Of a DNA stretch of 64,000 nt, positions 26,501 to 34,819 are shown in pieces. How positions within the stretch are numbered: position 1 is the first letter of the stretch; each line of letters opens with the position of its first letter. The position numbers were made by a program, and so were the translations under genes. Source of the DNA: Hyphomonas sediminis (lineage in GTDB: Bacteria; Pseudomonadota; Alphaproteobacteria; Caulobacterales; Hyphomonadaceae); assembly GCF_019679475.1 (NCBI RefSeq), contig NZ_JAIEZP010000001.1, forward strand, positions 1,302,001-1,366,000. Reading direction: 5' to 3'. Under the pieces are notes generated by a model that did not search any database, was not told the origin of the DNA, and saw nothing but the letters and a program-made list of their open reading frames with translations.

Positions 26501-27474
26501 TGAGGTCGCTTGTTGTCAGTGAGCTTGCCTCGGAATTTGCCGGCACGGGCCTCCAGGATCTGCCGCTTCCCCAGCCAAAGCCGGGCGAGGTTCGCGTTGC
26601 GGTGAAAGCCGCCAGCCTCAACTTCCCAGACCTTCTGATGACGGAAGGAAAATACCAGCTGAAGCCGGAGCTTCCCTTCACGCTGGGTATGGAGCTGGCC
26701 GGTGTCGTCGATGCCGTGGGCGAGGGCGTCTCGCAGTTCTCCGTGGGCGATGAAGTCGCGGGCGGCAGCCGCATCGGCGCCTTCTCCGAATACATCGCCA
26801 TGCCCGCTGCCGGCCTGCGCAAGAAGCCCGCCGCGCTCAGCTTCGCCGAAGCCTCTGCCTATGGCGCGGCGTACCTGACGGCCTATGTGTCGCTGGTCCG
26901 GCGCGGCAATCTCCAGCCGGGCGAAACGCTGCTGGTGCATGGCGCCTCCGGCGGCGTCGGCATGGCGGCGGTGGAAGTGGGCAAGCTGCTGGGCGCCACC
27001 GTCATCGCCACTTCGGCGTCGGACAAGAAGCTGGAAACCGTCAAGGCGCGCGGCGCCGATCACGTCATCAACGTCAACAATGGCTTCCGCGAAGAGGTCA
27101 AGGCGCTGACCGGCGGTCGCGGCGCGGATGTGATCTACGATCCTGTCGGCGGCGATGTGTTCGATGAGAGCGTGCGCTGCATCGCGTTTGATGGCCGCCT
27201 GCTGATCATCGGCTTCACCTCCGGCCGCATTCCCAGCGTCAGCGTGAACATGCCGCTGATCAAGGGCTTCTCGGTCGTCGGTGTGCGGGCGGGCGAATAT
27301 GGCCGTCAGTTCCCGGAAAAAGGCCGCGAGAATATGGAAGCCATCTGGAAATGGGCCGAAGAAGGCAAGGTAAAGCCCTGCATCTACGCCGAAGTCCCTC
27401 TGGCTGACTGGCGCCGCGCGTTCGACATGATGCGCAGCCGCGAGGTCGTCGGCAAAGTGGTGCTGGTGCCGTAA
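26500..27474 (+). CDS. NADPH:quinone oxidoreductase-like MDR enzyme
   Basis: 324 aa zinc-free medium-chain dehydrogenase/reductase. GroES-like N-terminal half with KAASLNFPDLLMTEGKYQ and PFTLGMELAG, then a nucleotide-binding half with VHGASGGVGMAAVEVGKLLGA and a DPVGGDVF segment. Structural-zinc cysteines are absent. Likely reduces quinones or enoyl/enone substrates with NADPH. Coupled by a 1-bp overlap to the esterase gene. Confidence 0.88.
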   Translation: MRSLVVSELASEFAGTGLQDLPLPQPKPGEVRVAVKAASLNFPDLLMTEGKYQLKPELPFTLGMELAGVVDAVGEGVSQFSVGDEVAGGSRIGAFSEYIAMPAAGLRKKPAALSFAEASAYGAAYLTAYVSLVRRGNLQPGETLLVHGASGGVGMAAVEVGKLLGATVIATSASDKKLETVKARGADHVINVNNGFREEVKALTGGRGADVIYDPVGGDVFDESVRCIAFDGRLLIIGFTSGRIPSVSVNMPLIKGFSVVGVRAGEYGRQFPEKGRENMEAIWKWAEEGKVKPCIYAEVPLADWRRAFDMMRSREVVGKVVLVP

Positions 27475-27481
27475 GGCGGCA

Positions 27482-27512
27482 AGGCCCACCCCGGTCTCTC
27501 GGAGGTGGGCCT
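27482..27512. terminator. Hairpin between convergent genes
   Basis: 9-bp arms AGGCCCACC (27482-27490) and GGTGGGCCT (27504-27512) in the 54-bp gap between two tail-to-tail genes. No T-run on either side, so terminator strength is uncertain. Confidence 0.55.
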
Positions 27513-27528
27513 GCCTGCCATATCGGGC

Positions 27529-28431
27529 TTAAACCGTACGTTTGGCGCGGTCTTTCGCATTGGTCGCTTCAATGGCGTCGCGCGCGGCGGCCCATTGCTC
27601 GTCGCCCCAGGCGGTCAGCATGCTGAAGTTTCCGCCCGCCGCATTATAGGCGGCTCCGTCGATGGCGATCGTCTGTCCGTTCACATATTCTGCGCCCGGC
27701 GCCATCAGGAAGGCGGCCAGATTGACCAGCTCATGCATCTCGCCCACGCGGCCCATCGGGTTGGAGGCGCCGCTATCCATCCGCTTGGCGCCCTCGGCGT
27801 CCGGTGAAAGGCGTTTGGACATGCCCTCTGTCGGGAAAGGCCCCGGCGCAATTGCGTTGAAGCGCAGGCCATAGCGGCCCCATTCCACGGCGAGCGATTG
27901 TGTCATCACATTCACGCCCGCCTTGGACATGGCCGAAGGCACAACGAATGGCCCGCCATTCCACACCCAGGTCGTCAGGATCGAGCAGACGCTGCCGCGC
28001 CGCTTCTCGGCGATCCAGCGCTTGCCGATGTCATGCGTCATGTAGAAGGTGCCGCGGAACACGATGTTGGAAATCGCATCAAAGCCGCGGATCGAAAGAT
28101 CCTCCGTGCGCGAAATGAAATTGCCCGCCGCATTGTTGATCAGGCCGGTCAGCGCGCCGTGCTTGGACCAGATATTGTCGTTCATTTCCGTGATCGCTTC
28201 GGCCACGCGGATGTCGCAGGCATGGGGAACCACCTTGCCGCCATGCTTTGCCATCAGCTCATTTGCCGTCTCTTCCAGTACGCCGCCGCGCCGCCCGCAG
28301 ATATGCACTTCCGCGCCAAGTTTCAGAAAGCCCTCGGCCATTTCCTTGCCAAGGCCGCTGCCGCCGCCGGTCACCAGGATCCGCTCGTCCTTCATCAGGC
28401 CATCGCGGAACATCAGCTTTGAAATATCCAT
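27529..28431 (-). CDS. SDR oxidoreductase, 2,4-dienoyl-CoA-reductase-like
   Basis: 300 aa. Cofactor motif VTGGGSGLGKEMAEGF, then NNAAGNF, and an active-site stretch PSAMSKAGVNVM in which the classical YxxxK tyrosine is replaced. This AGNF plus PSA..KAGV pattern is that of dienoyl-CoA reductases, which remove double bonds during unsaturated fatty-acid beta-oxidation using NADPH. It is convergent with the esterase/oxidoreductase pair. The assignment rests on motifs only; a general enoyl/ketoacyl SDR is the alternative. Confidence 0.8.
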   Translation of the reverse strand: MDISKLMFRDGLMKDERILVTGGGSGLGKEMAEGFLKLGAEVHICGRRGGVLEETANELMAKHGGKVVPHACDIRVAEAITEMNDNIWSKHGALTGLINNAAGNFISRTEDLSIRGFDAISNIVFRGTFYMTHDIGKRWIAEKRRGSVCSILTTWVWNGGPFVVPSAMSKAGVNVMTQSLAVEWGRYGLRFNAIAPGPFPTEGMSKRLSPDAEGAKRMDSGASNPMGRVGEMHELVNLAAFLMAPGAEYVNGQTIAIDGAAYNAAGGNFSMLTAWGDEQWAAARDAIEATNAKDRAKRTV

Positions 28432-28522
28432 TCGGTGTCTCCTCCCTGTCTCGTGGAGGATACTATAGGCCGGGCCTGCTGCGCGGCCAGCGGCGACGTA
28501 AGGGCAGGCCGCGCGCGCGCCG

Positions 28523-28909
28523 CTACTTCCGGAAGGGAAGGCTCACCACGCGCCAGATCACCCAGGCTGGCAGCACAACCAGCGCGCCCGCCAGCGCCGG
28601 CTGCCAGAAATTCTTCAAGGCCCAGCCGAGCGCGCTGACGGTCTGTTTCAGGATCGCGCCCAGCGCCCGTCCGGCATTGAAGTCGGGATGGGCCGGATCG
28701 AAATTCGCTGCCATCACGAAGAAGCCAACAAGGATGCAAAGCCCCAATAGCTTGATCCCGCCCCAGGGGCTGATGCCGAACAGCCGCGCCAGCAGCGGGC
28801 GCCGCTCGGGCGGTGGCTTGTTGACGGTGGCCGGTGCTTCCGCCGCCGGGGTTTCCGGCGGCGGCGCATTGGGCGCGGCATCTGGTGCGGTGGGCGTGGG
28901 CTCAGTCAT
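28523..28909 (-). CDS. Small two-helix membrane protein (DUF6460-like)
   Basis: 128 aa. Pro/Ala-rich disordered N-terminus (1-35), then two hydrophobic helices: IKLLGLCILVGFFVMAA (about 52-68) and ALAGALVVLPAWVIWRV (about 107-123), with a short amphipathic stretch between them. The layout resembles DUF6460 proteins; this is tentative. It lies 18 bp beyond the stop of the MscS gene on the same strand, so probably in that operon. Confidence 0.65.
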   Translation of the reverse strand: MTEPTPTAPDAAPNAPPPETPAAEAPATVNKPPPERRPLLARLFGISPWGGIKLLGLCILVGFFVMAANFDPAHPDFNAGRALGAILKQTVSALGWALKNFWQPALAGALVVLPAWVIWRVVSLPFRK

Positions 28910-28927
28910 GGCGATCGCAGGAACAGG

Positions 28928-29764
28928 CTAGTTCGCGGCTGGCGCCTTGGTCACCAGCGTTGTGTGCGGATAGGGAATGGAAATGCCTTCCCGGTCGAAC
29001 GCGGCCTTCACCTTCTGGAGAATGTCGAACTTCACCGCCCAGTAATCGGTGGCGATCACCCAGCTGCGCGAGGCAATGTCGACCGAGCTGTCGCCAAGGT
29101 TCACGACGCGAACGAACGGCTCTGGGTCCTTCAGTACGCGCTCATCGGCTTCGATAATGCGGCGCACGATGCCAATAGCCTTGTCCATGTCATCGTCATA
29201 ATCGATGCCGAAGGTGACATCGACGCGGCGCCGGTCAAAGCCGGAATAGTTCATGATCACGCCGTCGATAGCCTGGCTGTTGGGCACCATCACCTTGATA
29301 TTGTCGGGTGTCGCCAGGATCGTCTGGAAAAGGGAAATGTCTTTCACCGTGCCGGCCACACCGGCTGCCTCGATATAGTCGTCCAGCTTGTAGGGGCGAA
29401 ACACCATGATCATCACGCCCGACGCAATATTGCCCATTGCGCCCTGCATCGACAGGCCAATGGCCAGGGTCAGCGCGCCGAGGATGGCCACAAAGCTTGT
29501 CGCCTGCACGCCGAACACCTGCAGCGTTGCAATGGCCACGGCGGCAATGATCGCCCAGCGCACGAGGGAGGCAAAGAAGTTGGCCAGCGTCGCGTCGATC
29601 CGCGCGTTCTTCTCCGATTGCCGCCGGACGAGATTGCCCAGCCAGCTGGCCACTCTCAGGCCAACGATCACCAGGATAATCGCGCCGATTACCCGAATGC
29701 CGAAGGGCAGGAGGTAAGGGGAGAGCGATTCCCAGAGTGTTTGCGGGTTCATCGGATCGTCCAT
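28928..29764 (-). CDS. Small-conductance mechanosensitive channel (MscS)
   Basis: 278 aa, close to the E. coli MscS length. Three N-terminal helices; the pore helix includes LGALTLAIGLSMQGAMGNIASGVM with the Ala/Gly packing pattern typical of TM3, then the beta domain (VFRPYKLDDYIEAAG) and a C-terminal vestibule. Releases solutes under hypo-osmotic shock. A GAAAGGA ribosome site precedes ATG 29764. A second, longer MscS homologue lies 96 bp upstream. Confidence 0.92.
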   Translation of the reverse strand: MDDPMNPQTLWESLSPYLLPFGIRVIGAIILVIVGLRVASWLGNLVRRQSEKNARIDATLANFFASLVRWAIIAAVAIATLQVFGVQATSFVAILGALTLAIGLSMQGAMGNIASGVMIMVFRPYKLDDYIEAAGVAGTVKDISLFQTILATPDNIKVMVPNSQAIDGVIMNYSGFDRRRVDVTFGIDYDDDMDKAIGIVRRIIEADERVLKDPEPFVRVVNLGDSSVDIASRSWVIATDYWAVKFDILQKVKAAFDREGISIPYPHTTLVTKAPAAN

Positions 29765-29860
29765 GTCTTTTCCTTTCTGTGTGCCTGCCGCGTGTCATCT
29801 GTATGCGGCATGTATTGCGGGCAAGGGTCCTTCTCTTGCGTTGGGAACTTGGCGGGTGGA

Positions 29861-31039
29861 TCAGGATTGCGTTTCGGGTGGGTCGTAATGGGGGCCGTCA
29901 TCTTTGAACAGGGGACCGGACTTCTTGGGCGGCTCGTCGTCGGCCTGGTGCTGGTATTCCACCTGGATCGGATAGGGGATGGTGATGCCTTCCCGGTCGA
30001 AGGCCTGTTTCACGCCTTTGCGCAGGTCGGCGTTTGTCTGGAAGAATTCGCCTGTCGGCACCCAGACGCGCAGGCGCACACTCACGCTCCAGTCATCCAG
30101 CGACTGAACACCCGCCCAGATCGGCATATAGCTGATGATGCTCGGATGCTGTTGCGCCGTCTCCTCCATCACGCGCAGCACCTTGTCGAGGTCGTCTTCA
30201 TAGGAGACGCCAAACAGCAGGTCGATGCGCCGGTAAGGTTGCATGGTGTGATTGATCAGCGGAGATCCCCACACCTTGTCATTGGTCACCGAGACGATCT
30301 TGTTGTCGGTCTGCTTCAGCGAGGTGGTGAAGGGCGTGATGTTGGTCACTTCGCCTTCCAGGTCGGCGAGCGTCACAAAGTCTCCGATCCGGAACGGGCG
30401 GAACACCGCCAGCATCACGCCGGCGGCGACCGATTTCAACGTGTCCTGCAGGGCAAGGCCGATGGCCAGGCCCGCCGCGCCCAGCACGGCTGCAAGCGAG
30501 GCCGCCGGAAAGCCGAGCTGGATCAGCGCCGTCACGATGGCGATGGCAAAGATCACATATTTGATCAGCGAGGCGGAGAAGGCGATCAGCGTATCGTCGG
30601 CCCCGGCATGGGCATGTGCTTTCTCCCCGAACCTCCGCAGGGATTTGGAGATCATGTTCGCGCCCATCAGGGCAAAGAACAGGATCGCCACGGCGGCCAG
30701 CGCGCCCGGCCCGCGCGTCTCCACCAGTCTTTGCCAATCATAGCCCGCAAGGCCCAGCGGCAGCGGCGAGAGCAGGATCAGCGCAAAGACGCGCGAGACC
30801 GAGGCCGTCAGGTCCCAGGCCGATCCGTCAAAGTCCTTGTCTTTGGGCGACATGCGCTTGCCGGTGAAGCGCACCAGATACTTCACCGCCGTCGCCAGCA
30901 GCCAGATCAGCACGATCGACAGGAGCACCAGCCCCCATTTCACGATGTGCGGCCAGGAGAATGCAAGCCAGGCGGGCCAGGTGCTGGTGTCGATGTTCAG
31001 GAGCGCGATGATGCGCTGGGTCTCGGTCGGTATGCTCAT
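29861..31039 (-). CDS. MscS-family mechanosensitive channel, extended form
   Basis: 392 aa: about five helices, the last being LAAVLGAAGLAIGLALQDTLKSVAAGVML, followed by the MscS beta domain (VFRPFRIGDFVTLADLEG) and a vestibule; C-terminus acidic and Pro-rich. Two extra N-terminal helices distinguish it from the neighbouring MscS. Overlaps the upstream TspO-like gene by 4 bp, so the two are coupled. Confidence 0.9.
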   Translation of the reverse strand: MSIPTETQRIIALLNIDTSTWPAWLAFSWPHIVKWGLVLLSIVLIWLLATAVKYLVRFTGKRMSPKDKDFDGSAWDLTASVSRVFALILLSPLPLGLAGYDWQRLVETRGPGALAAVAILFFALMGANMISKSLRRFGEKAHAHAGADDTLIAFSASLIKYVIFAIAIVTALIQLGFPAASLAAVLGAAGLAIGLALQDTLKSVAAGVMLAVFRPFRIGDFVTLADLEGEVTNITPFTTSLKQTDNKIVSVTNDKVWGSPLINHTMQPYRRIDLLFGVSYEDDLDKVLRVMEETAQQHPSIISYMPIWAGVQSLDDWSVSVRLRVWVPTGEFFQTNADLRKGVKQAFDREGITIPYPIQVEYQHQADDEPPKKSGPLFKDDGPHYDPPETQS

Positions 31040-31797
31040 CCCGCCGGTTTAGCCGGGTTTGCGCCGCGCGTCAGCCTCAGGATCAACAGGATCACCAGGC
31101 AGGCTGCCGTCACATGGCCGATCAGGTGCATGCCCGTCTCGGTCCAGTTATGGAAGGCAACGCCAAGGATGCCCCATCCGGTCGCCACGAAATACCAGAG
31201 CGTCCGGCTGATGCGGCTGGCAAACACCCAGGCGAATACGCCCGCGCTCAGGATGGCCGACCAGAACATCGGCCAGGGAAAGTCAGTCGGGGCAAGGCCG
31301 CTGAAGCTGCGGATGGTCAGCGGAATGGAAATCGCCGTCGCCACCGGTATCCAGCCCGCCAGCAGTCCGCTGGCCGCGTCGCCCACCTTGAAGGCAGGCG
31401 AGCTGTCCTGCCCGCGCAGTCCCTCTGCGCGCCGCGCAGCCCACCAGGCGCAGGCGAAGATCGGTGCCAGCAGCAGGAAGTCCAGCGGCTGGTAGACGAT
31501 CAGCTGCGCGCTCAGCATCCAGACGATATTGCCAAGCCCCGCCAGCAGCAGCGGCAGGCCCAGCGCTTCGGGCCAACGCTCCGGCTTCAGCAGGCCCATC
31601 AGCCCGAAGCCGGCATAGGCCAGGAAGATCACGCTCCAGATCGAGAAGAACAGCGGCATCGGCTGCTCCGGCGCGCCGGAATTTGCCGTCGCCGCGCCAA
31701 TCGGCGTCCCAATCCCGAAGGCCGGCGCCAGCGCCCCTGCAAGGGGTTGCAGGATGCCCACAATCAGGAGGAGCAGGGGAAGGGTACGGCTTTGCAT
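31036..31797 (-). CDS. TspO/MBR-like membrane protein
   Basis: 253 aa, about seven hydrophobic segments. FFSIWSVIFLAYAGFGL and later Trp-rich helices (ACAWWAARR, FAWVFASRISRTLWYFVATGWG) recall the tryptophan-rich sensory protein family, but this protein is longer than the usual 150-180 aa and divergent. TspO proteins bind porphyrins and lipids. The 4-bp overlap with the mechanosensitive channel gene suggests a shared envelope role. Confidence 0.6.
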   Translation of the reverse strand: MQSRTLPLLLLIVGILQPLAGALAPAFGIGTPIGAATANSGAPEQPMPLFFSIWSVIFLAYAGFGLMGLLKPERWPEALGLPLLLAGLGNIVWMLSAQLIVYQPLDFLLLAPIFACAWWAARRAEGLRGQDSSPAFKVGDAASGLLAGWIPVATAISIPLTIRSFSGLAPTDFPWPMFWSAILSAGVFAWVFASRISRTLWYFVATGWGILGVAFHNWTETGMHLIGHVTAACLVILLILRLTRGANPAKPAG

Positions 31798-31860
31798 CGG
31801 GTCTGGCTCTTGTTGCTTGCCTGCCCAGATATAGGCCGCTGCCCCCCGGCGTCCAGCAGG

Positions 31861-33081
31861 TCAGCGGCAGGCGGCCCCATCGGTCTCGCACAGCGCCATT
31901 ACAGCAGAGATCCAGCCCGCATAGCCCTGCAGGTTGGTATAGCGCCCGCTATAGTCGCCCTCGCAGAAATGCCCGGTCGTGCGGTTTTGTTCGACAACGG
32001 AGAGAATGCCCACCACCGTCTTGCTGCCATCTTCTTCGGTCACATAGAGCGGGCCGCCGCTGTCGCCGATGCAGGGGCCGGCGCCATTCTCGCTTGCCAC
32101 GGTGATGGTGGCGGGGCCGGCATGGGTGATCTTCAGGCGCGTGGTCAGCAATTCATTGGAAAGCTGCCCGTCAAACCGCGTCAGGCCCCAGCCCGCCATT
32201 TCTCCTGCCGGATAGTTCGCCGGGGCCAGCGGTTTTGCCGTCGCCCCGAAGCGCGCCACCGGCACATTGCCCAGCGCGGCAATCTGCGCCTCATTCATCC
32301 TCACCAGCGCAATGTCATTGGCGTAGCCATTGTTCGTGCCCTGATAGCCTGCATGGCAGATGGCGTAGTCTGCCGAAACGCGCTTGGCCTCCGGGCTGCG
32401 CAGGTTGGCCGCCTCGCCAATCACGCGCAGCTCGTCAAACGGTTCATCGATGCAATGGGCCGCCGTCACAAACCAGTTGCGCGCAATCCGCACGGCGCCG
32501 CAATGCCCGCTGGCGATCGCGCCGGTCGGCTCGGCCCGGCGCGGCTCCAGCTTCACGATGCCCGGAAAAGACCCGAGCGTTGCGGCCAGCGCATTGACGG
32601 CTTCCACGCCGGCCACCGGTTCTTCCAGCCCGGTCGCCCCGGCGGCCCTGGCCACGGTCGGCGTTGGCGCGGCCCCATCGGGCAGGCTGCAGATGCCCGC
32701 ATTGATCGGCCCCAGCGTGGCGGCGCGCAGGGCTGCCGGCATCAGCTGGGCGTCCTCGTCAGGGGCAGGAGCAGTGTCAGGGCCAGGGGCAGGGGCGGCG
32801 CCGTCGCCGTCCTCGGCGGTCACGCCCTCAGCCGGGGTCTCCTCCACCGCCACGTCTTCCGCCGCTGCCGCTTCAGCCTCTGCGGCCTGTTCAGCCTCCG
32901 CCTGCTCAGCGGCAATCTCTTCGGGAGTCGGCGTCAGGTCGGCCTCGGTATAGCCGCCGAATGTGTCATCCTCGGCCTTGGTTTCCGGCGCCGCCGGGTT
33001 CAGGCCCGGCAGCAGGATCTGGTCACAGGCGGCAAGAAAAATCGCAAGGCCCGCAAGGGCCCCCAGGCTGGTGCGTCGCAT
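31861..33081 (-). CDS. Trypsin-like serine protease lipoprotein
   Basis: 406 aa from ATG 33081 (AGGGGA upstream; a longer in-frame start at 33180 would spoil the signal peptide). Lipobox FLAAC, then an Ala/Glu-rich acidic linker of about 100 residues. The S1 domain has all three catalytic residues: His in TAAHC, Asp in NDIALVRM, Ser in GDSGGP. Likely tethered to the envelope with the linker as spacer. Substrate unknown. Cysteine pairs suggest disulfides. Confidence 0.88.
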   Translation of the reverse strand: MRRTSLGALAGLAIFLAACDQILLPGLNPAAPETKAEDDTFGGYTEADLTPTPEEIAAEQAEAEQAAEAEAAAAEDVAVEETPAEGVTAEDGDGAAPAPGPDTAPAPDEDAQLMPAALRAATLGPINAGICSLPDGAAPTPTVARAAGATGLEEPVAGVEAVNALAATLGSFPGIVKLEPRRAEPTGAIASGHCGAVRIARNWFVTAAHCIDEPFDELRVIGEAANLRSPEAKRVSADYAICHAGYQGTNNGYANDIALVRMNEAQIAALGNVPVARFGATAKPLAPANYPAGEMAGWGLTRFDGQLSNELLTTRLKITHAGPATITVASENGAGPCIGDSGGPLYVTEEDGSKTVVGILSVVEQNRTTGHFCEGDYSGRYTNLQGYAGWISAVMALCETDGAACR

Positions 33082-33239
33082 TTCCGATGGTCCCCTTCTG
33101 AAGGCATCGCTTTGCGCCATAAAGGCTGCTGGCCGGGGGCGGGTCAACAGGCCGTGTTTTGGCCCTTCAAACTGCCGCATCAGGCTTGCCCCAAGGGCCT
33201 ACCTGCCTAAACTCGCCCCCAGTCGAGGAGACCTGACCC

Positions 33240-34751
33240 ATGCCCAAATTCCGCGCAGCCCTTGCGGCGCTGTCCCTGTCGATTCCCCTTAGTTTTCCGG
33301 CGCTTGCCCAGGAAGGTGGAACCACTGAAGCGATGCAGCGCGCGCTGGCCGCCGGCTGGAAGGCCACGTTCACCTGTTCGGGCCTGTTCGTTGCGGGGCA
33401 AACCCTGCAGGAACTCGACCGGAACGAGCTTGCCGGCATCTATCCCGATTATGTCCGCGATTATGACCAGCTTCCCGCGGCCAAGGTCGATCAGGCCCGC
33501 AAGCTGGTCTCGGTGGACTATGCCGTTGGCATGCCGCCCCGCATGGCCGCCTACCGCCCCGGCTATGGCTGCACCCAGCTTCCCATCGGCGCCACCGAAA
33601 AGGCGGTCGACTTCCTGCCGCGCTACGCCTCCTGGCCGGAATACACCACGCCCGACCGGGGCAGCGCCATCGGCTCCAACGTCAAGGTCGAGCTACGCCT
33701 GGAAGAGGCCCAGCGCCTCGAAATGCCGGTAACCGCCGCCTTCGACGAAACCACCTATGGCGTCGGCACGCGCACCAGCTCCGTCGTCATCGTGCGCGAT
33801 GGCCAGGTTGTGGCCGAGCGCTATGCCCGCGGCGTCGAGCATGAAACGCCCCAGCGTACCTGGTCGGTCGCCAAGTCGATCAGCGCCACCCTTGTCGGCG
33901 CTGCCCGCCGTCAGGGGCTGATCGATATTGATTATCCCGCCGTCATCGCCGCCTGGAACAAGGGGGCCGATCCCCGCCGCGAGATCACCATCCGCGACCT
34001 GCTGCACATGGCCAGCGGCCTCGATAGTGGCGAAAGTGGTTCGCGCACGGACCGTATCTATTTCGGCGGTGGGCGCGTCGTCGATCAGGCCGCCGGAAAC
34101 CTGCTGGAAGTCGAGCCCGGCTCGCGCTTCAAATACGCCAATAACGACACGCTCGTCGCCATGCGCGCCCTGCGCGAGGCGATGAAGGATGACGCCCTCT
34201 ACCATCGCTTCCCGTATGAATCGGTGCTCCACAAGATCGGCGCCGTCCATACGACGCTGGAGATCGACTGGAACGGAGACTTCCTCTCCTCCAGCCAGGT
34301 CTGGTCCACGGGCCGCGATCTTGCCCGCATCGGCCAGCTCTACCTGCAGGATGGCATGTGGGCGGGCGAGCGTCTGCTGCCTGAGGGCTGGGTGCAGTTC
34401 GTCTCCACGCCTGCGCCGGCCCAGCCCGCCGATGGCGCCGGCTATGGCGCGCAGTTCTGGCTGATGAATGATAATCCGGGCGTTCCCGAAGGCACCTTCT
34501 ACGCCGCCGGCAATCGCGGCCAGTATATCGTCATCCTCCCGGCACTGAACACGGTCGTCGTCCGTCAGGGCTTCGATGTGATTGGCGGCGCCCGGTTTGA
34601 CGTGAACCGTTTCACGCTGGACGTGACGCGCGCCCTCCAGGCCGCCGATCAGGATCGCGCGCTCACCTCCGAAGCGCTCACCCGGGCTGCTGAAGAGGAA
34701 AACGCCAGGAACCCGCCCCGCGAACGTCCGGGCCTGCGCGGTAACTGGTAA
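33240..34751 (+). CDS. Exported beta-lactamase-fold serine hydrolase (class C-like)
   Basis: 503 aa with a Sec signal peptide (cleavage after PALA). Penicillin-binding/beta-lactamase motifs: S209-V-A-K212 (WSVAKSI), Y299-A-N301 (KYANND), and a late strand region NRGQYIVILP in place of a clear KTG. Such proteins act as esterases, carboxypeptidases or peptidases; true beta-lactamase activity is not indicated. Monocistronic; a strong terminator follows. Confidence 0.85.
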   Translation: MPKFRAALAALSLSIPLSFPALAQEGGTTEAMQRALAAGWKATFTCSGLFVAGQTLQELDRNELAGIYPDYVRDYDQLPAAKVDQARKLVSVDYAVGMPPRMAAYRPGYGCTQLPIGATEKAVDFLPRYASWPEYTTPDRGSAIGSNVKVELRLEEAQRLEMPVTAAFDETTYGVGTRTSSVVIVRDGQVVAERYARGVEHETPQRTWSVAKSISATLVGAARRQGLIDIDYPAVIAAWNKGADPRREITIRDLLHMASGLDSGESGSRTDRIYFGGGRVVDQAAGNLLEVEPGSRFKYANNDTLVAMRALREAMKDDALYHRFPYESVLHKIGAVHTTLEIDWNGDFLSSSQVWSTGRDLARIGQLYLQDGMWAGERLLPEGWVQFVSTPAPAQPADGAGYGAQFWLMNDNPGVPEGTFYAAGNRGQYIVILPALNTVVVRQGFDVIGGARFDVNRFTLDVTRALQAADQDRALTSEALTRAAEEENARNPPRERPGLRGNW

Positions 34752-34780
34752 GTCCGGAAACAGAAACCAGAGACCAGAGC

Positions 34781-34808
34781 AAGGAAGCCGCCATCGTGCG
34801 GCTTCCTT
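34781..34808. terminator. Bidirectional terminator hairpin
   Basis: Perfect 11-bp arms AAGGAAGCCGC (34781-34791) and GCGGCTTCCTT (34798-34808), loop CATCGT, between two convergent genes. Short A and T ends serve both strands. Confidence 0.8.
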
Positions 34809-34819
34809 CGCATCTGCCG

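Noticed and set aside
28964..31495. Long open frame (843 codons) on the plus strand
   Set aside because: Runs antisense through two well-supported MscS genes and a TspO-like gene; its composition is His/Gln/Arg-rich, as expected of a shadow frame.
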